Shown here: positions 1 through 9,373 of the stretch, in pieces
How positions within the stretch are numbered: position 1 is the stretch's first letter
How the letters are laid out: every line of letters begins with the position of its first letter
Origin: an uncultured Alphaproteobacteria bacterium
GTDB lineage: Bacteria > Pseudomonadota > Alphaproteobacteria > HIMB59 > GCA-002718135
Reading direction: 5' to 3'
Assembly (NCBI GenBank): GCA_902522865.1
Contig: CABYXC010000012.1
Location: forward strand, 1-49,135
DNA: 49,135 bases
Position numbers and translations under genes: made by a program
The notes under the pieces: model-generated
What the model saw: only the letters and a program-made list of their open reading frames with translations
Told to the model about the DNA's origin: nothing
Database searches by the model: none

Positions 1-784
1 TAAAAGAAATATTGAGATAATTTCTAGACCTATAATCATCAAAGATTGTGCGTGTATTTTTATCATTTGTATCATTTATTTTTATATTATTATTATTAAT
101 TTTTAAAATATAATTTAAGAATTCTAATTTTTCTATTTGTTCGTCTTTATCATAACTTATTTTAAAACCATTACTCAATTGAAAATTATATTCATTATTT
201 TTACTAAATATATTTCCTTTTTTTGCATACACTATGTTGTCTTTTTCATCCTTATAAGTAATAAAAATATCTACATATTCATTATTTTTTTTTTCAAAAT
301 CTAAGATTGTTGTTTCATTTAAATTTAAAAAATTTGAAAACACAATTTTATCTAAATTTAATGTATTTCTTAAATCATATTCTTTATTTTTATAAATTTC
401 ATATACACTTGGCGATAAGTAAAAATTTAAAATTATAAAAAAAAATAAAATAAATATTGTAAATATTATAAGTGAATTTTTTAAAGGTTTTAATCCATAA
501 CCTAATGACAATATAGATATTAATTCATTGTCTTTATTTAATTTTATGAAACATAACAAAATTGAAAATATTAATATAAATGGAATAATAACTGTTATAA
601 GATTAGGAATAAGATAAAATGAGAGAAAAAAAACTTCAATTATTTCTATATGCACAAAATTCGAAACAGCTACAAGTCTCGTAATTTGCAGTATCCATGC
701 TACAGAAAGTAAAATAAATAGAACTAATAAAAAATTTTTTAAAATTTCTTGTATTATATAAATATTTATTCTGTTAGTAATCAT
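1..784 (-). CDS. lptF: LptF-type LPS export permease, C-terminus missing at window edge
   Basis: Open frame of 261 codons from an ATG at 784 that runs off the left edge, so the C-terminal part is not seen. The start (MITNRINIYIIQEILKNF) and the following hydrophobic helices, including the ILQITRLV segment, match the first membrane block of YjgP/YjgQ permeases. A hydrophilic stretch after about residue 110 fits the periplasmic beta-jellyroll. LptF with LptG and the LptB ATPase extracts lipopolysaccharide from the inner membrane and passes it to LptC/LptA. The ITR(L) pattern in helix 1 favours LptF over LptG, but this is a judgement by eye. It is transcribed divergently from ndk across a 157-bp gap. 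The family call is firm and the F-versus-G choice less so. Confidence 0.75.
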   Translation of the reverse strand, partial: MITNRINIYIIQEILKNFLLVLFILLSVAWILQITRLVAVSNFVHIEIIEVFFLSFYLIPNLITVIIPFILIFSILLCFIKLNKDNELISILSLGYGLKPLKNSLIIFTIFILFFFIILNFYLSPSVYEIYKNKEYDLRNTLNLDKIVFSNFLNLNETTILDFEKKNNEYVDIFITYKDEKDNIVYAKKGNIFSKNNEYNFQLSNGFKISYDKDEQIEKLEFLNYILKINNNNIKINDTNDKNTRTIFDDYRSRNYLNISF

Positions 785-931
785 TAAAAAATTGGTTCAT
801 TCAATATTCTAGCTATTTAATAATATACTAAAAAAAACTTATCACTCATTTTTATTCATATTTATTAAATTTTTATCAAAATATGGACAAAATCAATTTA
901 CTAAATTAGAAACTTTTTAAAATTATTTATT

Positions 932-936
932 AGGAG
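932..936 (+). promoter_or_regulatory. Shine-Dalgarno of ndk
   Basis: AGGAG lies 5 nt before the ndk ATG at 942. Most genes in this window have no recognisable Shine-Dalgarno, so this strong site marks ndk as probably well translated and supports the chosen start. The rest of the 785-941 divergent gap is AT-rich and must hold promoters for both lptF and ndk, but no single box stands out. Confidence 0.6.
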
Positions 937-941
937 AATAT

Positions 942-1358
942 ATGGATAGAACTTTTTCAATCATTAAGCCAGATGCAACTAAGAGAAATATTACAGGTGC
1001 TATAAATAAAATTATAGAGGAAAATGATTTAGTTATTATTGCTCAAAAAAGGATTAAATTGTCAACTGATAAGGCAGAGGGTTTTTACTCTATTCATAAA
1101 GATAAACCATTTTTTAGAGATTTAATTGATTATATGACTTCTGGTCCAGTTGTAGTGCAGGTCCTTGAAGGGTCGAATGCAGTTGAAAAGTATAGAAAAA
1201 TAATGGGCTCAACTAATCCTGCAAATGCAGAAGAAGGTACTATAAGAAAATTACACGCTCTTAATATTCAAGAAAATTCTGTACATGGCTCTGATTCATC
1301 TGAGAATGCAGAAATTGAGATAAAGTATTTTTTTGATGAGATTGAAATAGTTTGTTAA
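942..1358 (+). CDS. ndk: Nucleoside diphosphate kinase
   Basis: Transfers the gamma phosphate between nucleoside tri- and diphosphates through a phosphohistidine, balancing NTP and dNTP pools in the cytosol. At 138 residues it is the usual bacterial length. The N-terminus ([10 protein letters not shown]) and the active-site motif NSVHGSDS, with catalytic His at about residue 115, are intact, as are the nucleotide-binding stretch [12 protein letters not shown] and [14 protein letters not shown]. The start is supported by AGGAG 5 nt upstream. Its stop overlaps by 4 nt the stop end of a tiny gene on the other strand. It sits divergent to lptF. Identification is secure. Confidence 0.97.
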   Translation: MDRTFSIIKPDATKRNITGAINKIIEENDLVIIAQKRIKLSTDKAEGFYSIHKDKPFFRDLIDYMTSGPVVVQVLEGSNAVEKYRKIMGSTNPANAEEGTIRKLHALNIQENSVHGSDSSENAEIEIKYFFDEIEIVC

Positions 1359-1480
1359 AATAATGAAAATATAATTATCAAAATAATTGCCACAAAAACA
1401 ATTGTATAAATTGTCAACTTATTAAAAGTTTTCCATGTTTTTGCCTTATCTTTAACTATATTATCTTTATTATAATCCAT
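1355..1480 (-). CDS. Small aa3-type cytochrome c oxidase subunit IV-like protein
   Basis: A 41-codon frame, ATG at 1480 and TAA at 1355-1357, convergent with ndk. The product has a charged N-terminus, then [16 protein letters not shown] leading into a single membrane helix that ends at the C-terminus. This is the layout of the tiny alphaproteobacterial aa3-oxidase subunit IV family: a short hydrophilic head, a WxxFxK/R-type motif and one helix. The family members sit beside the catalytic oxidase subunits in the inner membrane and have no known catalytic role. Here it is an orphan with no other oxidase gene in view. It is easily missed because of its size. The similarity is by eye only; it could be an unrelated single-helix peptide. 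Confidence 0.55.
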   Translation of the reverse strand: MDYNKDNIVKDKAKTWKTFNKLTIYTIVFVAIILIIIFSLF

Positions 1481-1522
1481 CGAATATATAATAATTAATA
1501 TCAATCATATTGCAATAATTTA

Positions 1523-2548
1523 ATGAATAAATTTATTTTATTTTTCCTTTTAATTTGTTTCAGCAAATATTCTTTTTCTAAAGATCTTTTTGAAACACAA
1601 TATTATGATATTGAATTTATATCAAATAATATTCAAGATGATAAAATAAATAAGATTAACCAAATTAAAAAAGAAAGTTTATTAAATATATTTGAAAATA
1701 CCTTAAGTAATGAAAATTATATCTTAATAAAAAACGTGCTTTCAGGAGATTTAATCAATTCTTTTATAAAAAATATAACTATAAATGATGAAATAATTAT
1801 AAATAATAAATATGCATCAAAAATAAAAGTAAATTTTGAGAAAAAAAAAATAATTAATTTTTATAGACAAAATAAATTATCTTATATTGAATACATACCA
1901 AATCAATTTTTATTAATTGTATATGAGGAAAATGAAATCAATCACAATCTTTTTACAAAAAATAATTCTTTTTATTTATATTACAAACAAAATCTAATAT
2001 CTAACAGATTTTTTAAACTCCCAAATTTAGACATTAATGATAGATTTATATTAACAAAAGAGGATTTAAAAAATATAGATCTAAACAAAATAAAAAAATT
2101 CTTAAGGAAATACAATTTATTAAATGCCTCTATTATTTTAGCTCATATGGGCAAAGAAAATGTAATATATGATTTTATATTGTATTCAGATGGAGAAATT
2201 ATAAATAAAAAATTAGATTTTAACAATTTACAATTGAATGAATTTTTTGTTTTTTTAGAAAATGAGACAGTAGATAGCTGGAAAAAAATAAATCAGATCC
2301 AAAATAAAACACTAAATGTCATAAGTTGTGAAATAAATTATTATAATATGTTAGAGCTTAAGGAGATTAGAAACAATTTAAATAATATATCTATTATAGA
2401 AAATTTAAAAATCAAATCTTTATCTTATCAGAATATTCAGTACGATATTTATTTTTATGGTGATTTAAATATACTATTAAATCTTTTTGATTTAAATCGA
2501 TTAAATATCAAAGATATTGATACTCAATGCATCATTAAATTAAAATGA
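1523..2548 (+). CDS. DUF2066-type exported protein
   Basis: A 341-residue protein with a clear signal peptide (MNKFILFFLLICFSKYSFSK). The mature N-terminal third has the pattern of alphaproteobacterial DUF2066 proteins: an amphipathic KINKINQIKKESLLNIF helix, then NKYASKIKVNFEKKKIINFYRQN. The function of DUF2066 proteins is unknown; they are predicted to be periplasmic. It overlaps the next gene by 4 nt (ATGA), so the two are translationally coupled, and that downstream gene is an Hda/DnaA-like AAA+ protein. The DUF2066-hda pairing is, as far as I know, a recurring alphaproteobacterial arrangement and supports the family call. The C-terminal half is lysine- and asparagine-rich and I recognise no motif there. 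Confidence 0.6.
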   Translation: MNKFILFFLLICFSKYSFSKDLFETQYYDIEFISNNIQDDKINKINQIKKESLLNIFENTLSNENYILIKNVLSGDLINSFIKNITINDEIIINNKYASKIKVNFEKKKIINFYRQNKLSYIEYIPNQFLLIVYEENEINHNLFTKNNSFYLYYKQNLISNRFFKLPNLDINDRFILTKEDLKNIDLNKIKKFLRKYNLLNASIILAHMGKENVIYDFILYSDGEIINKKLDFNNLQLNEFFVFLENETVDSWKKINQIQNKTLNVISCEINYYNMLELKEIRNNLNNISIIENLKIKSLSYQNIQYDIYFYGDLNILLNLFDLNRLNIKDIDTQCIIKLK

Positions 2549-3171
2549 TAAAACAAAAAAGTTTTAAATATAAATTCGATAGTGAATTTAATGAATATAA
2601 TTTTTTTGTTAATAAAACTAATACTTATGCTTTTAAAAGATTAATTAATAATAATACACAGTTATCATTTTTATATGGGCCAAAAAAATCAGGAAAATCC
2701 TATCTTGCACAAATTTGGTTATTAAAAAATTACGGTATTGAATTTAAAAATAATTTTGAAATTCTTTTAGATAATAAAAGAAACGTATTGATTGATAATT
2801 TACTATGTTTTGATCAAGAAAAAATTTTTCATATTGTAGATTATTGTATTTTAAATAATTTAAAATTACTAATTACATCAAATATTAAAATCAATGAAAT
2901 AAAATTTGAATTTAAAGATTTATCATCTCGTCTCAAAACATTTACAAATTTAGAAATATATAATCCAGATGATGAAATGCTTTTAGCTGTTCTTACTAAA
3001 CTGCTAATAGATAAGCAATTTATTATTAATTCAAGTGATATCTTTGAATATATTTTAAGAAGGGTTGATAGGAGCTATAAAGGTATTAATGAAATTGTAA
3101 ACAAACTAGATATATTATCACTAGAAAAAAAAAGACAATTAACAATACCATTAATAAAAGAAATACTGTAG
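2545..3171 (+). CDS. Hda/DnaA-like AAA+ protein
   Basis: A 208-residue DnaA-related ATPase without the DnaA DNA-binding domain IV. Visible parts are Walker A GPKKSGKS (residues 45-52), a sensor-1-like LLITSN strand, DLSSRL (the DnaA/Hda box VII arginine-finger region), and a C-terminal lid helix region starting near LAVLTKLL. The Walker B strand reads VLIDNL, so the usual second acidic residue is Asn, and ATP hydrolysis may be weak. Hda acts with the sliding clamp to stimulate ATP hydrolysis by DnaA and limit re-initiation. No clear N-terminal clamp-binding motif is seen (the start is [11 protein letters not shown]). It is coupled to the upstream DUF2066 gene by a 4-nt overlap and followed 14 nt later by aspS. 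Confidence 0.7.
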   Translation: MIKQKSFKYKFDSEFNEYNFFVNKTNTYAFKRLINNNTQLSFLYGPKKSGKSYLAQIWLLKNYGIEFKNNFEILLDNKRNVLIDNLLCFDQEKIFHIVDYCILNNLKLLITSNIKINEIKFEFKDLSSRLKTFTNLEIYNPDDEMLLAVLTKLLIDKQFIINSSDIFEYILRRVDRSYKGINEIVNKLDILSLEKKRQLTIPLIKEIL

Positions 3172-3185
3172 ATGGATCAAAAATT

Positions 3186-4952
3186 ATGAATAAATATAGA
3201 TCTCATTTATGTTCTGATTTATCTATTAAAAACTTAGGTAAAAAAGTTACTTTATCTGGTTGGGCTGATACAATTAGAGATCATGGAAATTTATTATTTA
3301 TAGATTTAAGAGATAATTATGGAATTACACAGTGTGTAATTGATGGAAGTCATCAATTTTTTAAACAAATTAGTAAATTAAGTAATGAAAGTGTTTTAAC
3401 AATTATTGGTGAAGTTGTTAAAAGATCTGATGAAACAATAAACAAAAATCTTAAAACAGGTGAAATTGAAATACAGATTGAAGACTATAAAATTTTATCT
3501 AAATCTGAAATTCTACCTTTGCCTGTAAATTCTGACATAGAATATGGAGAGGAAATTAGACTAAAGTATAGATTTTTAGATTTAAGAAGAAACAAACTAC
3601 ACAAAAACATAATATTGAGAAACAAAATAATATCAGACATTAGAAAGAAAATGATTGATAGAAACTTTATAGAATTTCAAACTCCAATTCTAACTTCATC
3701 ATCTCCAGAGGGAGCAAGAGATTATTTAGTCCCATCTAGAATGCACCAAGGCAAATTTTATGCTCTTCCTCAAGCACCACAACAATTTAAACAATTATTA
3801 ATGATTGCAGGATTTGATAAATATTTTCAAATTGCACCATGTTTTAGAGATGAAGATAGTAGGGCAGATCGTTCTCCTGGAGAATTTTATCAATTAGATT
3901 TCGAAATGAGTTTTGTAACTCAAGATGATGTGTTTGAAGCTATTGAGCCAGTTTTATTTGAAATATTTGATGAAAATAAGAAAAATAATGAAATTAAGGT
4001 AAGTCCGTACCCATTTAGGAGAATACCTCATAAAGAGTCGATGGAAATTTATGGTTCTGATAAGCCTGATTTACGAAATCCACTTGTCATAGATGATTAT
4101 ACAAATGTGTTTAAAGGTTCAAATTTTAAAATATTTAGTAATCAAATAGAAAAAGGATCAGTTGTTAAGGGAATAGTTGTTAAAAATACTGGCGATCAAC
4201 CTAGAAGTTTCTTTGATAAATTAAACAATTGGGCAAGAGAAGAGGGTGCAGCTGGATTAGGCTATATTTCATTTATAGAAAATAGTTTTAAAGGTCCTAT
4301 TGCAAAGAATTTAAATGAAGATCAATTACTATTATTAAAACTTGAAGAAAATGACTCAATATTTTTCATATGTGATAAATTAAAAGAGGCCCAATTATTT
4401 TCTGGTAAAGTAAGAGAAAAAATTTGTAATGATTTAAGTTTACTAAATAAAAATTCTTTTGAATTTTGCTGGATAGTTGATTTTCCAATGTATGAAATTG
4501 ATGAAAAAACTAATAAAATACAATTTAGCCATAATCCTTTTTCAATGCCTCAAGGTGAGATGGAAGCTTTAGAAAAAAAAGATCCTCTTGATATAAAAGC
4601 GTTTCAATATGATATTGTATGTAATGGTGTAGAGTTATCTTCTGGAGCAATTAGAAATCATAAACCAGAAATTATGTATAAAGCCTTTGATATAGCTGGA
4701 TATTCTAAAGAAGATTTAGAAGAAAAATTTTCAGGAATGCTTAATGCTTTAAAATTTGGAGCACCTCCTCATGGCGGTAGTGCACCAGGTATTGATAGAA
4801 TTGTTATGTTACTTGCAGATGAGCCAAACATTAGAGAAGTAATAGCATTTCCAATGAATCAACAAGCTATGGATTTAATGATGGACGCCCCTGCAAGTAT
4901 TGATAAAGAACGATTAGAAGAATTAGGTATTAAATTAATAGATAAAAATTAA
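3186..4952 (+). CDS. aspS: Aspartyl-tRNA synthetase
   Basis: Class II synthetase charging tRNA-Asp with aspartate. At 588 residues it has the full bacterial architecture: an N-terminal OB fold ([14 protein letters not shown]), a catalytic core with motif 1 around [25 protein letters not shown], motif 2 around [13 protein letters not shown], the bacterial GAD insertion in the middle, and motif 3 [15 protein letters not shown] near the C-terminus. Many alphaproteobacterial AspRS are non-discriminating and also charge tRNA-Asn; whether that holds here cannot be judged from this window. It lies 14 nt after the hda-like gene and its 3' end overlaps the convergent EamA gene by 18 bp. Confidence 0.97.
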   Translation: MNKYRSHLCSDLSIKNLGKKVTLSGWADTIRDHGNLLFIDLRDNYGITQCVIDGSHQFFKQISKLSNESVLTIIGEVVKRSDETINKNLKTGEIEIQIEDYKILSKSEILPLPVNSDIEYGEEIRLKYRFLDLRRNKLHKNIILRNKIISDIRKKMIDRNFIEFQTPILTSSSPEGARDYLVPSRMHQGKFYALPQAPQQFKQLLMIAGFDKYFQIAPCFRDEDSRADRSPGEFYQLDFEMSFVTQDDVFEAIEPVLFEIFDENKKNNEIKVSPYPFRRIPHKESMEIYGSDKPDLRNPLVIDDYTNVFKGSNFKIFSNQIEKGSVVKGIVVKNTGDQPRSFFDKLNNWAREEGAAGLGYISFIENSFKGPIAKNLNEDQLLLLKLEENDSIFFICDKLKEAQLFSGKVREKICNDLSLLNKNSFEFCWIVDFPMYEIDEKTNKIQFSHNPFSMPQGEMEALEKKDPLDIKAFQYDIVCNGVELSSGAIRNHKPEIMYKAFDIAGYSKEDLEEKFSGMLNALKFGAPPHGGSAPGIDRIVMLLADEPNIREVIAFPMNQQAMDLMMDAPASIDKERLEELGIKLIDKN

Positions 4953-5828
4953 TCCCGTTCCTAAAATCGCAATAATTGTTCCCACCCATGCACCAAAAGA
5001 AGGGATTTTTTTTGTTAATATCCACAAAAGAAATAATATCATTATTGGACTAGTTGAAGATAAAGTTGCAACAATACCTGCATCAGCTTTTTGTAATGCG
5101 ATTAAAAGTAAACTCATACCTAAGGCCATTCCTAAGAAGCCACTAAGAATTGATTGGTAAATAATTTTTGCTGTAAGATCAACTTTTGTATTAAAAACTT
5201 CATAATTTAAAAAAAATGTAAATGATAAAAAAATACATGAAATAGTTGTTCTAATTGCTGCTGAAGCTATTGGATCTGCTCCATCTGATAATATAGGTTT
5301 CATCATAACCAATCCAATTGCTTGGCATAAAGCGGCTCCAATGGATAAAATAATTCCTATATAAAGTGAACCTTCTACTTTTTCCCATCTATGCTCAGAT
5401 CCTTTTTTATCTCCATATGAAATTGCAAAAACAACACCAAAAAAAACAACAAAACATCCAATAATACTAATAGTTGAAGCAAGTTCCTTTAGAAAAAAAA
5501 TATTAATTACTACTGTAAAAGGAGCAGCTAATGAAAATAAAATATTATTTCTTCTGGGCCCAATTTTTTGCAAAGCAATAAACAATAAAGTATCACCTAA
5601 AAATATGCCTACAATTCCTGAAACAATAATAATAGTTAAGTAATCGATACTAATTGTATTCCAAGTATTTATATAAAATGTGTAAGTAATTAACATTATT
5701 GATACAAAAAATAATCTAAGACGATTAAAGGCTAAACCTCCAATAGTTCTTGTAACATCTGCTGATACTAAAGAAGCTACTGCCCAACAAAGTGCAGCAG
5801 CCATTGCAATAAAGTAATAATAGATCAT
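4935..5828 (-). CDS. EamA/DMT-family permease
   Basis: A 297-residue integral membrane protein with about ten helices in two repeated halves, the drug/metabolite transporter EamA layout. The first half begins [20 protein letters not shown]. The second repeat starts near [19 protein letters not shown] and ends with the typical [15 protein letters not shown]. Substrate cannot be predicted; members export amino acids, metabolites or take up small organics. The 3' end overlaps aspS by 18 bp in a convergent arrangement. A 62-codon membrane ORF lies 8 bp upstream on the same strand and may share its transcript. Confidence 0.85.
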   Translation of the reverse strand: MIYYYFIAMAAALCWAVASLVSADVTRTIGGLAFNRLRLFFVSIMLITYTFYINTWNTISIDYLTIIIVSGIVGIFLGDTLLFIALQKIGPRRNNILFSLAAPFTVVINIFFLKELASTISIIGCFVVFFGVVFAISYGDKKGSEHRWEKVEGSLYIGIILSIGAALCQAIGLVMMKPILSDGADPIASAAIRTTISCIFLSFTFFLNYEVFNTKVDLTAKIIYQSILSGFLGMALGMSLLLIALQKADAGIVATLSSTSPIMILFLLWILTKKIPSFGAWVGTIIAILGTGLIFIY

Positions 5829-5836
5829 ATTATTTA

Positions 5837-6025
5837 TTAAAATAAACTTAAAATAAATTTAATAGGTATTGATAAATACTCACCCAAGAGATGTTCTTGT
5901 AATGCAAATCTTTTAATTAATCCTGTAGCTCTTAATATTGCATATATTACTAAAGCCCATAAATAAATTCCAAAAATAAAATTTATGTATGATATTATTT
6001 TTATAAATTTGTTATAATAATTCAT
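5837..6025 (-). CDS. Small membrane protein of unknown function
   Basis: 62 residues, with one or two hydrophobic segments (IISYINFIFGIYLWALVIYAIL) and a short hydrophobic tail after a basic and acidic linker. The IYLWALVIYAILRA segment faintly recalls one half of YggT-family membrane proteins, but the match is too short to assign. It has a single Met, so the start is forced unless a GTG or TTG is used. That ATG is separated by one base from the ATG of the divergent AlkA-like gene. It is followed 8 bp later by the EamA gene on the same strand. It could be spurious, but it fills the gap exactly between two genes. Confidence 0.45.
   Translation of the reverse strand: MNYYNKFIKIISYINFIFGIYLWALVIYAILRATGLIKRFALQEHLLGEYLSIPIKFILSLF
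6013..6018 (+). promoter_or_regulatory. Candidate -10 box of the AlkA-like gene (leaderless)
   Basis: A perfect TATAAT ends 8 nt before the ATG at 6027. Transcription would start at or next to the start codon, giving a leaderless mRNA, which fits the absence of a Shine-Dalgarno. The box lies inside the first codons of the divergent small gene. No convincing -35 is seen, and TATAAT is common by chance at this base composition. Confidence 0.35.
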
Positions 6026-6026
6026 A

Positions 6027-6644
6027 ATGAAACCTAAATATTGGAATAAAGGTAAGATTTACCTATCAAATAAAGATAAAGTTTTGAAGAAATTAATTCA
6101 AACTTATAGGAATGAATATTTAAATCTAAATTCTAATTATTTTCATTCATTAATTAATTCAATAATTGGTCAACAAATATCAGTATCTGCAGCTGATTCG
6201 ATGAAAACTAAATTTTTTAAACTTAACAGAAATATAACACCACAAACTGTATCAAAATTACGTACTACAGATTTAAGAAAATGTGGTCTATCAAGACAAA
6301 AAATTTTGTATATTAGAAATATTTCTAAATTTTTTTTAAAAAACAAGAAATTCATAAAAAATATAAATAAATCTTCTGAAGAAGAAATTTATAATAATTT
6401 AATTGAAATAAAAGGAGTAGGGAATTGGACTATTCATATGTTTTTAATGTTCAGTTATGGAAGTTCAAATATTTTTCCAACAGGTGATTTAGGGTTTTTA
6501 AAAGCCATTTCAAAACTTTATAAGTTTCAACTTCCTATAAGTGAAAGAAAACTTCAATTACTTTATAAAAAATGGAGTCCTTATAGTTCACAAGCCACAT
6601 GGTATTTATGGAGATCATTAGACCCCATTCCAGTTAATTATTGA
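6027..6644 (+). CDS. DNA-3-methyladenine glycosylase II (AlkA-like)
   Basis: Base-excision repair enzyme that removes alkylated purines from DNA. At 205 residues it has the compact HhH-GPD fold without the N-terminal domain of E. coli AlkA. The start PKYWNKGKIYL matches the family's first helix, so the ATG at 6027 is right. SLINSIIGQQIS (about 41-52) is the conserved first core motif. The helix-hairpin-helix IKGVGNWTIHMF lies near 128-139, and the catalytic Asp in PTGDLG is residue 154. Its 3' end overlaps puuD by 11 bp. The ATG is one base from the divergent ATG at 6025. Confidence 0.88.
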   Translation: MKPKYWNKGKIYLSNKDKVLKKLIQTYRNEYLNLNSNYFHSLINSIIGQQISVSAADSMKTKFFKLNRNITPQTVSKLRTTDLRKCGLSRQKILYIRNISKFFLKNKKFIKNINKSSEEEIYNNLIEIKGVGNWTIHMFLMFSYGSSNIFPTGDLGFLKAISKLYKFQLPISERKLQLLYKKWSPYSSQATWYLWRSLDPIPVNY

Positions 6645-8076
6645 TATTTGCTCCTTGCTCTATCCAAATTTTTAGTATCTCTCTTTCATTTTTTGTAATA
6701 CCAGTAAGATTATTCGGAGGCATAATTTCAGCATCAATAGCCTGAGCTTTGATTAATTTGATATTATTTATAATATCTTGAGACGTGTCATATACCACTC
6801 CTTTTGGCGCCGCTTCAATACCTTCATAAGTTGGGTATTTGGCATGACATGTTCCACATCTGTACTTAATTATATTTTGTACTTCATTGAAACTGACTAA
6901 TTCTAAAGAAAGAGATGCGTTTGCATCTTTTTTTTCAAATATTGAAAGACTACTTAAAGTCATTAAAAAAAACATGATTAAACCAGCTGATGGTAAAATC
7001 CAAAATTTATATTGTTTTTTATTTCTTAAATTAAAGTAATGGCGAGTTAAAATGCCAGCTATTGATATAACAGCTAAAATTAACCAATTATTTACTGCCC
7101 CATACGTAAAAGAAAAATGTGAACTAATCATGATAAATAAAACAGGTAGTGTAAAATAATTATTATGAATTGATCTGTTTTTTGCTTCTAATGAAAGATT
7201 TAAATTAGGCTTTTGTTTATTTTCAGCTGATGAAACAAGATTTCTTTGTGCAGGAATAATTACTCTAAAAACATTAGCCGCCATAATGGTGCCAATGATT
7301 GCTCCAACATGTATGTATGCAGCTCTTGATCCATAAATTTGGGTTAAAAAATAACTTAATAATACAAATAATAAAACACCAGTTGCAATCAAAGTTTGTT
7401 CATTATCTTTTAAAACATTTTTACAAAGATAATCATATAGAAGCCAAGATCCTATAAGTAAGAATATAGATATTAGAATTGCTTGAAATGGAGTTAATAT
7501 AATACCGCTTGCTCCCAACATCATAGAGCTTGCATTTAAGTAATAAACTAAAATAAGTAGCACAAAACCACTTATCCAAGTTGCATACGCCTCCCATTTA
7601 AACCAATGAAGAACTTTTGGAAGTTTTTTAGGAGGTCCTTTTAATTTTTCAATTCTATAAAACCCACCTGAATGAACAGACCATAAATAACCATCAAGAT
7701 GTTTAAAATCTGGATCATCTCTTTCAAGTCTACTATCGAGCCAATTAAAATAAAATGATGTTCCAATCCATGCTACACCAACAATTATATGAACCCATCT
7801 AACAATTAAATGTAACCACTCAGAATATACTGCAAATAATGTTTCTGTTGGAACTCCTAAATTATAAAAAGCTGCAGTAAAAGATATGACTATAGTTGTT
7901 GCAATTACAATATAGAGCCTTTGTTCTTTAGATTTTAAACTTGAAAATGCCCCGAGAACAAAAAATAATAATAAACCTAATAATGCCGATGCTGGTAGTG
8001 ACAAAAGTAAATTATGAAAAAAGGTTTGAAAGTCATAAGATTGAACTGGTGCAACAATTTTAAGAAATAATTCCAT
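6634..8076 (-). CDS. puuD: Urate hydroxylase PuuD, membrane domain plus cytochrome c domain
   Basis: Oxidises urate to 5-hydroxyisourate in the inner membrane and passes electrons to a fused cytochrome c rather than to oxygen. Of 480 residues, the N-terminal two thirds are hydrophobic helices with the PuuD signatures EWLHLIVRWVHIIVGVAWIG and WFKWEAYATWISGF. The C-terminal domain carries a heme motif CGTCH (407-411) and a likely axial Met in MPPNNLTG (452). It is the last gene of the leftward purine operon, 1 bp after guaD, and converges on the AlkA-like gene. About 80 residues with two extra hydrophobic segments precede the usual PuuD start, so this copy is longer than the roughly 400-residue relatives I know. 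Linkage to uraH and xdh makes the call firm. Confidence 0.92.
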   Translation of the reverse strand: MELFLKIVAPVQSYDFQTFFHNLLLSLPASALLGLLLFFVLGAFSSLKSKEQRLYIVIATTIVISFTAAFYNLGVPTETLFAVYSEWLHLIVRWVHIIVGVAWIGTSFYFNWLDSRLERDDPDFKHLDGYLWSVHSGGFYRIEKLKGPPKKLPKVLHWFKWEAYATWISGFVLLILVYYLNASSMMLGASGIILTPFQAILISIFLLIGSWLLYDYLCKNVLKDNEQTLIATGVLLFVLLSYFLTQIYGSRAAYIHVGAIIGTIMAANVFRVIIPAQRNLVSSAENKQKPNLNLSLEAKNRSIHNNYFTLPVLFIMISSHFSFTYGAVNNWLILAVISIAGILTRHYFNLRNKKQYKFWILPSAGLIMFFLMTLSSLSIFEKKDANASLSLELVSFNEVQNIIKYRCGTCHAKYPTYEGIEAAPKGVVYDTSQDIINNIKLIKAQAIDAEIMPPNNLTGITKNEREILKIWIEQGANINN

Positions 8077-8077
8077 T

Positions 8078-8545
8078 TTAATATCTTATTTTATTTTCTT
8101 CTTTTTCCCAAATATTAAATGCTTTTATTGCCTCATCACGTGATATTTGACTAATAGGAATTTTTCTCTCTTTCATTTCTACTGATAGTTCATCATAAAT
8201 AAACTTGTCATCAAATTTAATTTTTGCAGCATCTTCTCTAGAATTACCATAATATACTTTGTCTATATGTGACCAATATATCGCACTCAAGCACATAGGA
8301 CATGGTTCGCAACTTGAATACAATTCACAACCTTCTAAGTTAAAGGTATTTAATTTTTGACATGCATTTCTAATGGCAACAATTTCAGCGTGAGCAGTAG
8401 GATCATTATTAAATGTTACTCTATTTACTCCTTCTGCAATAATTTCATTTTCTTTTACAATAACACATCCAAAAGGACCTCCATTATTTTTGATATTATC
8501 AATTGATAATAAAATAGCTCTTTTCATAAAATCTATATTCGTCAT
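8078..8545 (-). CDS. guaD: Guanine deaminase, CDA-fold
   Basis: Zinc enzyme converting guanine to xanthine, the entry step for guanine in this pathway. At 155 residues it resembles Bacillus GuaD rather than the larger amidohydrolase-type enzyme. Zinc ligands are His52 in TAHAE (catalytic Glu54) and Cys82 and Cys85 in SCEPCPMC. The tail FDDKFIYDEL and the ending near WEKEENKIRY are also GuaD-like, which separates it from tRNA adenosine deaminase TadA. Its start overlaps the end of xdhC by 4 nt, so it belongs to the leftward operon. A broader nucleoside deaminase activity cannot be excluded. Confidence 0.88.
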   Translation of the reverse strand: MTNIDFMKRAILLSIDNIKNNGGPFGCVIVKENEIIAEGVNRVTFNNDPTAHAEIVAIRNACQKLNTFNLEGCELYSSCEPCPMCLSAIYWSHIDKVYYGNSREDAAKIKFDDKFIYDELSVEMKERKIPISQISRDEAIKAFNIWEKEENKIRY

Positions 8546-9372
8546 ATAACTTCTTTGATTTTATTATTTGATAAATGTTTTAAGCTATTTTTTATTGATA
8601 TTATTCTTGTAATTATTGAGAAAGCTATTTCATTTGGATCTTTTGAAATGCCAATATCAATTCCAATCGGACACTCAATTTTCTCAACTATTAATTTATT
8701 GTGACCATTATCGATTAATCTTTTATAAAACCTTTTTTTCTTTGTAAGAGATCCAATTAAACCAACAAAAGTATTATTTTTTTTCAAAATTTCATTTAAT
8801 ATTTTTAAGTCATAATTATGACTGTGAGTTAAGACTATAAAATAAGAATTATCTTCTAGTTTTGATACAATCTCCCAAGGTTTTTTCGAAAGTAAATAAT
8901 TTACATCTTTGATATTTGTCATTTTTAAATAATCTTCTCTTGAATCAATTATAAAAGTATTAAAATTAATATTTTCTAATTTAGAAATTAACGCTTGACC
9001 AATATGTCCTGATCCAAAGATATATAAGTTAGGTTTAATATTATTAACAACATATTCATTTTTTAGTGCATCTTTGGAATTATTATGTAAGCTTAATTTA
9101 ACTTGTACGTATCCACCACAACATTGTCCAATTCCTGGCCCAAGCGGAATATTCATTACTTTATTTGCTATATTGTTAACAATTAATCTTCTCGCTTCAT
9201 CGATAACTAAATATTCTAAGTTTCCGCCACCGATAGTTCCAAAGATAGTATCAGTTGAGATTAATATAATATCATCTAAACTATTGGGCGATGATCCTTT
9301 AACTTCAATAATTTTAGCCTTAACTATTTTACTATTAAAATTTATATTTTTACTTAATTTTTTAAGATACAT
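8542..9372 (-). CDS. xdhC: Xanthine dehydrogenase accessory protein XdhC
   Basis: Binds molybdenum cofactor, promotes its sulfuration and inserts it into xanthine dehydrogenase. Of 276 residues, the N-terminal part holds GQCCGGYVQV (cysteines 84-85), and the C-terminal half is a Rossmann-like domain opening with LYIFGSGHIGQAL near residue 117. The end region (CPIGIDIGISKDPNEIAFSI) is typical for the family. It lies one base after xdhB and overlaps guaD by 4 nt. Placement directly behind xdhAB settles the role. Confidence 0.92.
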   Translation of the reverse strand: MYLKKLSKNINFNSKIVKAKIIEVKGSSPNSLDDIILISTDTIFGTIGGGNLEYLVIDEARRLIVNNIANKVMNIPLGPGIGQCCGGYVQVKLSLHNNSKDALKNEYVVNNIKPNLYIFGSGHIGQALISKLENINFNTFIIDSREDYLKMTNIKDVNYLLSKKPWEIVSKLEDNSYFIVLTHSHNYDLKILNEILKKNNTFVGLIGSLTKKKRFYKRLIDNGHNKLIVEKIECPIGIDIGISKDPNEIAFSIITRIISIKNSLKHLSNNKIKEVI

Positions 9373-9373
9373 T

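Noticed and set aside
5829..6026. Promoter region only, with no gene, between EamA and the AlkA-like gene
   Set aside because: A 62-codon membrane-type frame fills this space with a sensible start and stop, so I listed it with low confidence rather than calling the region empty.
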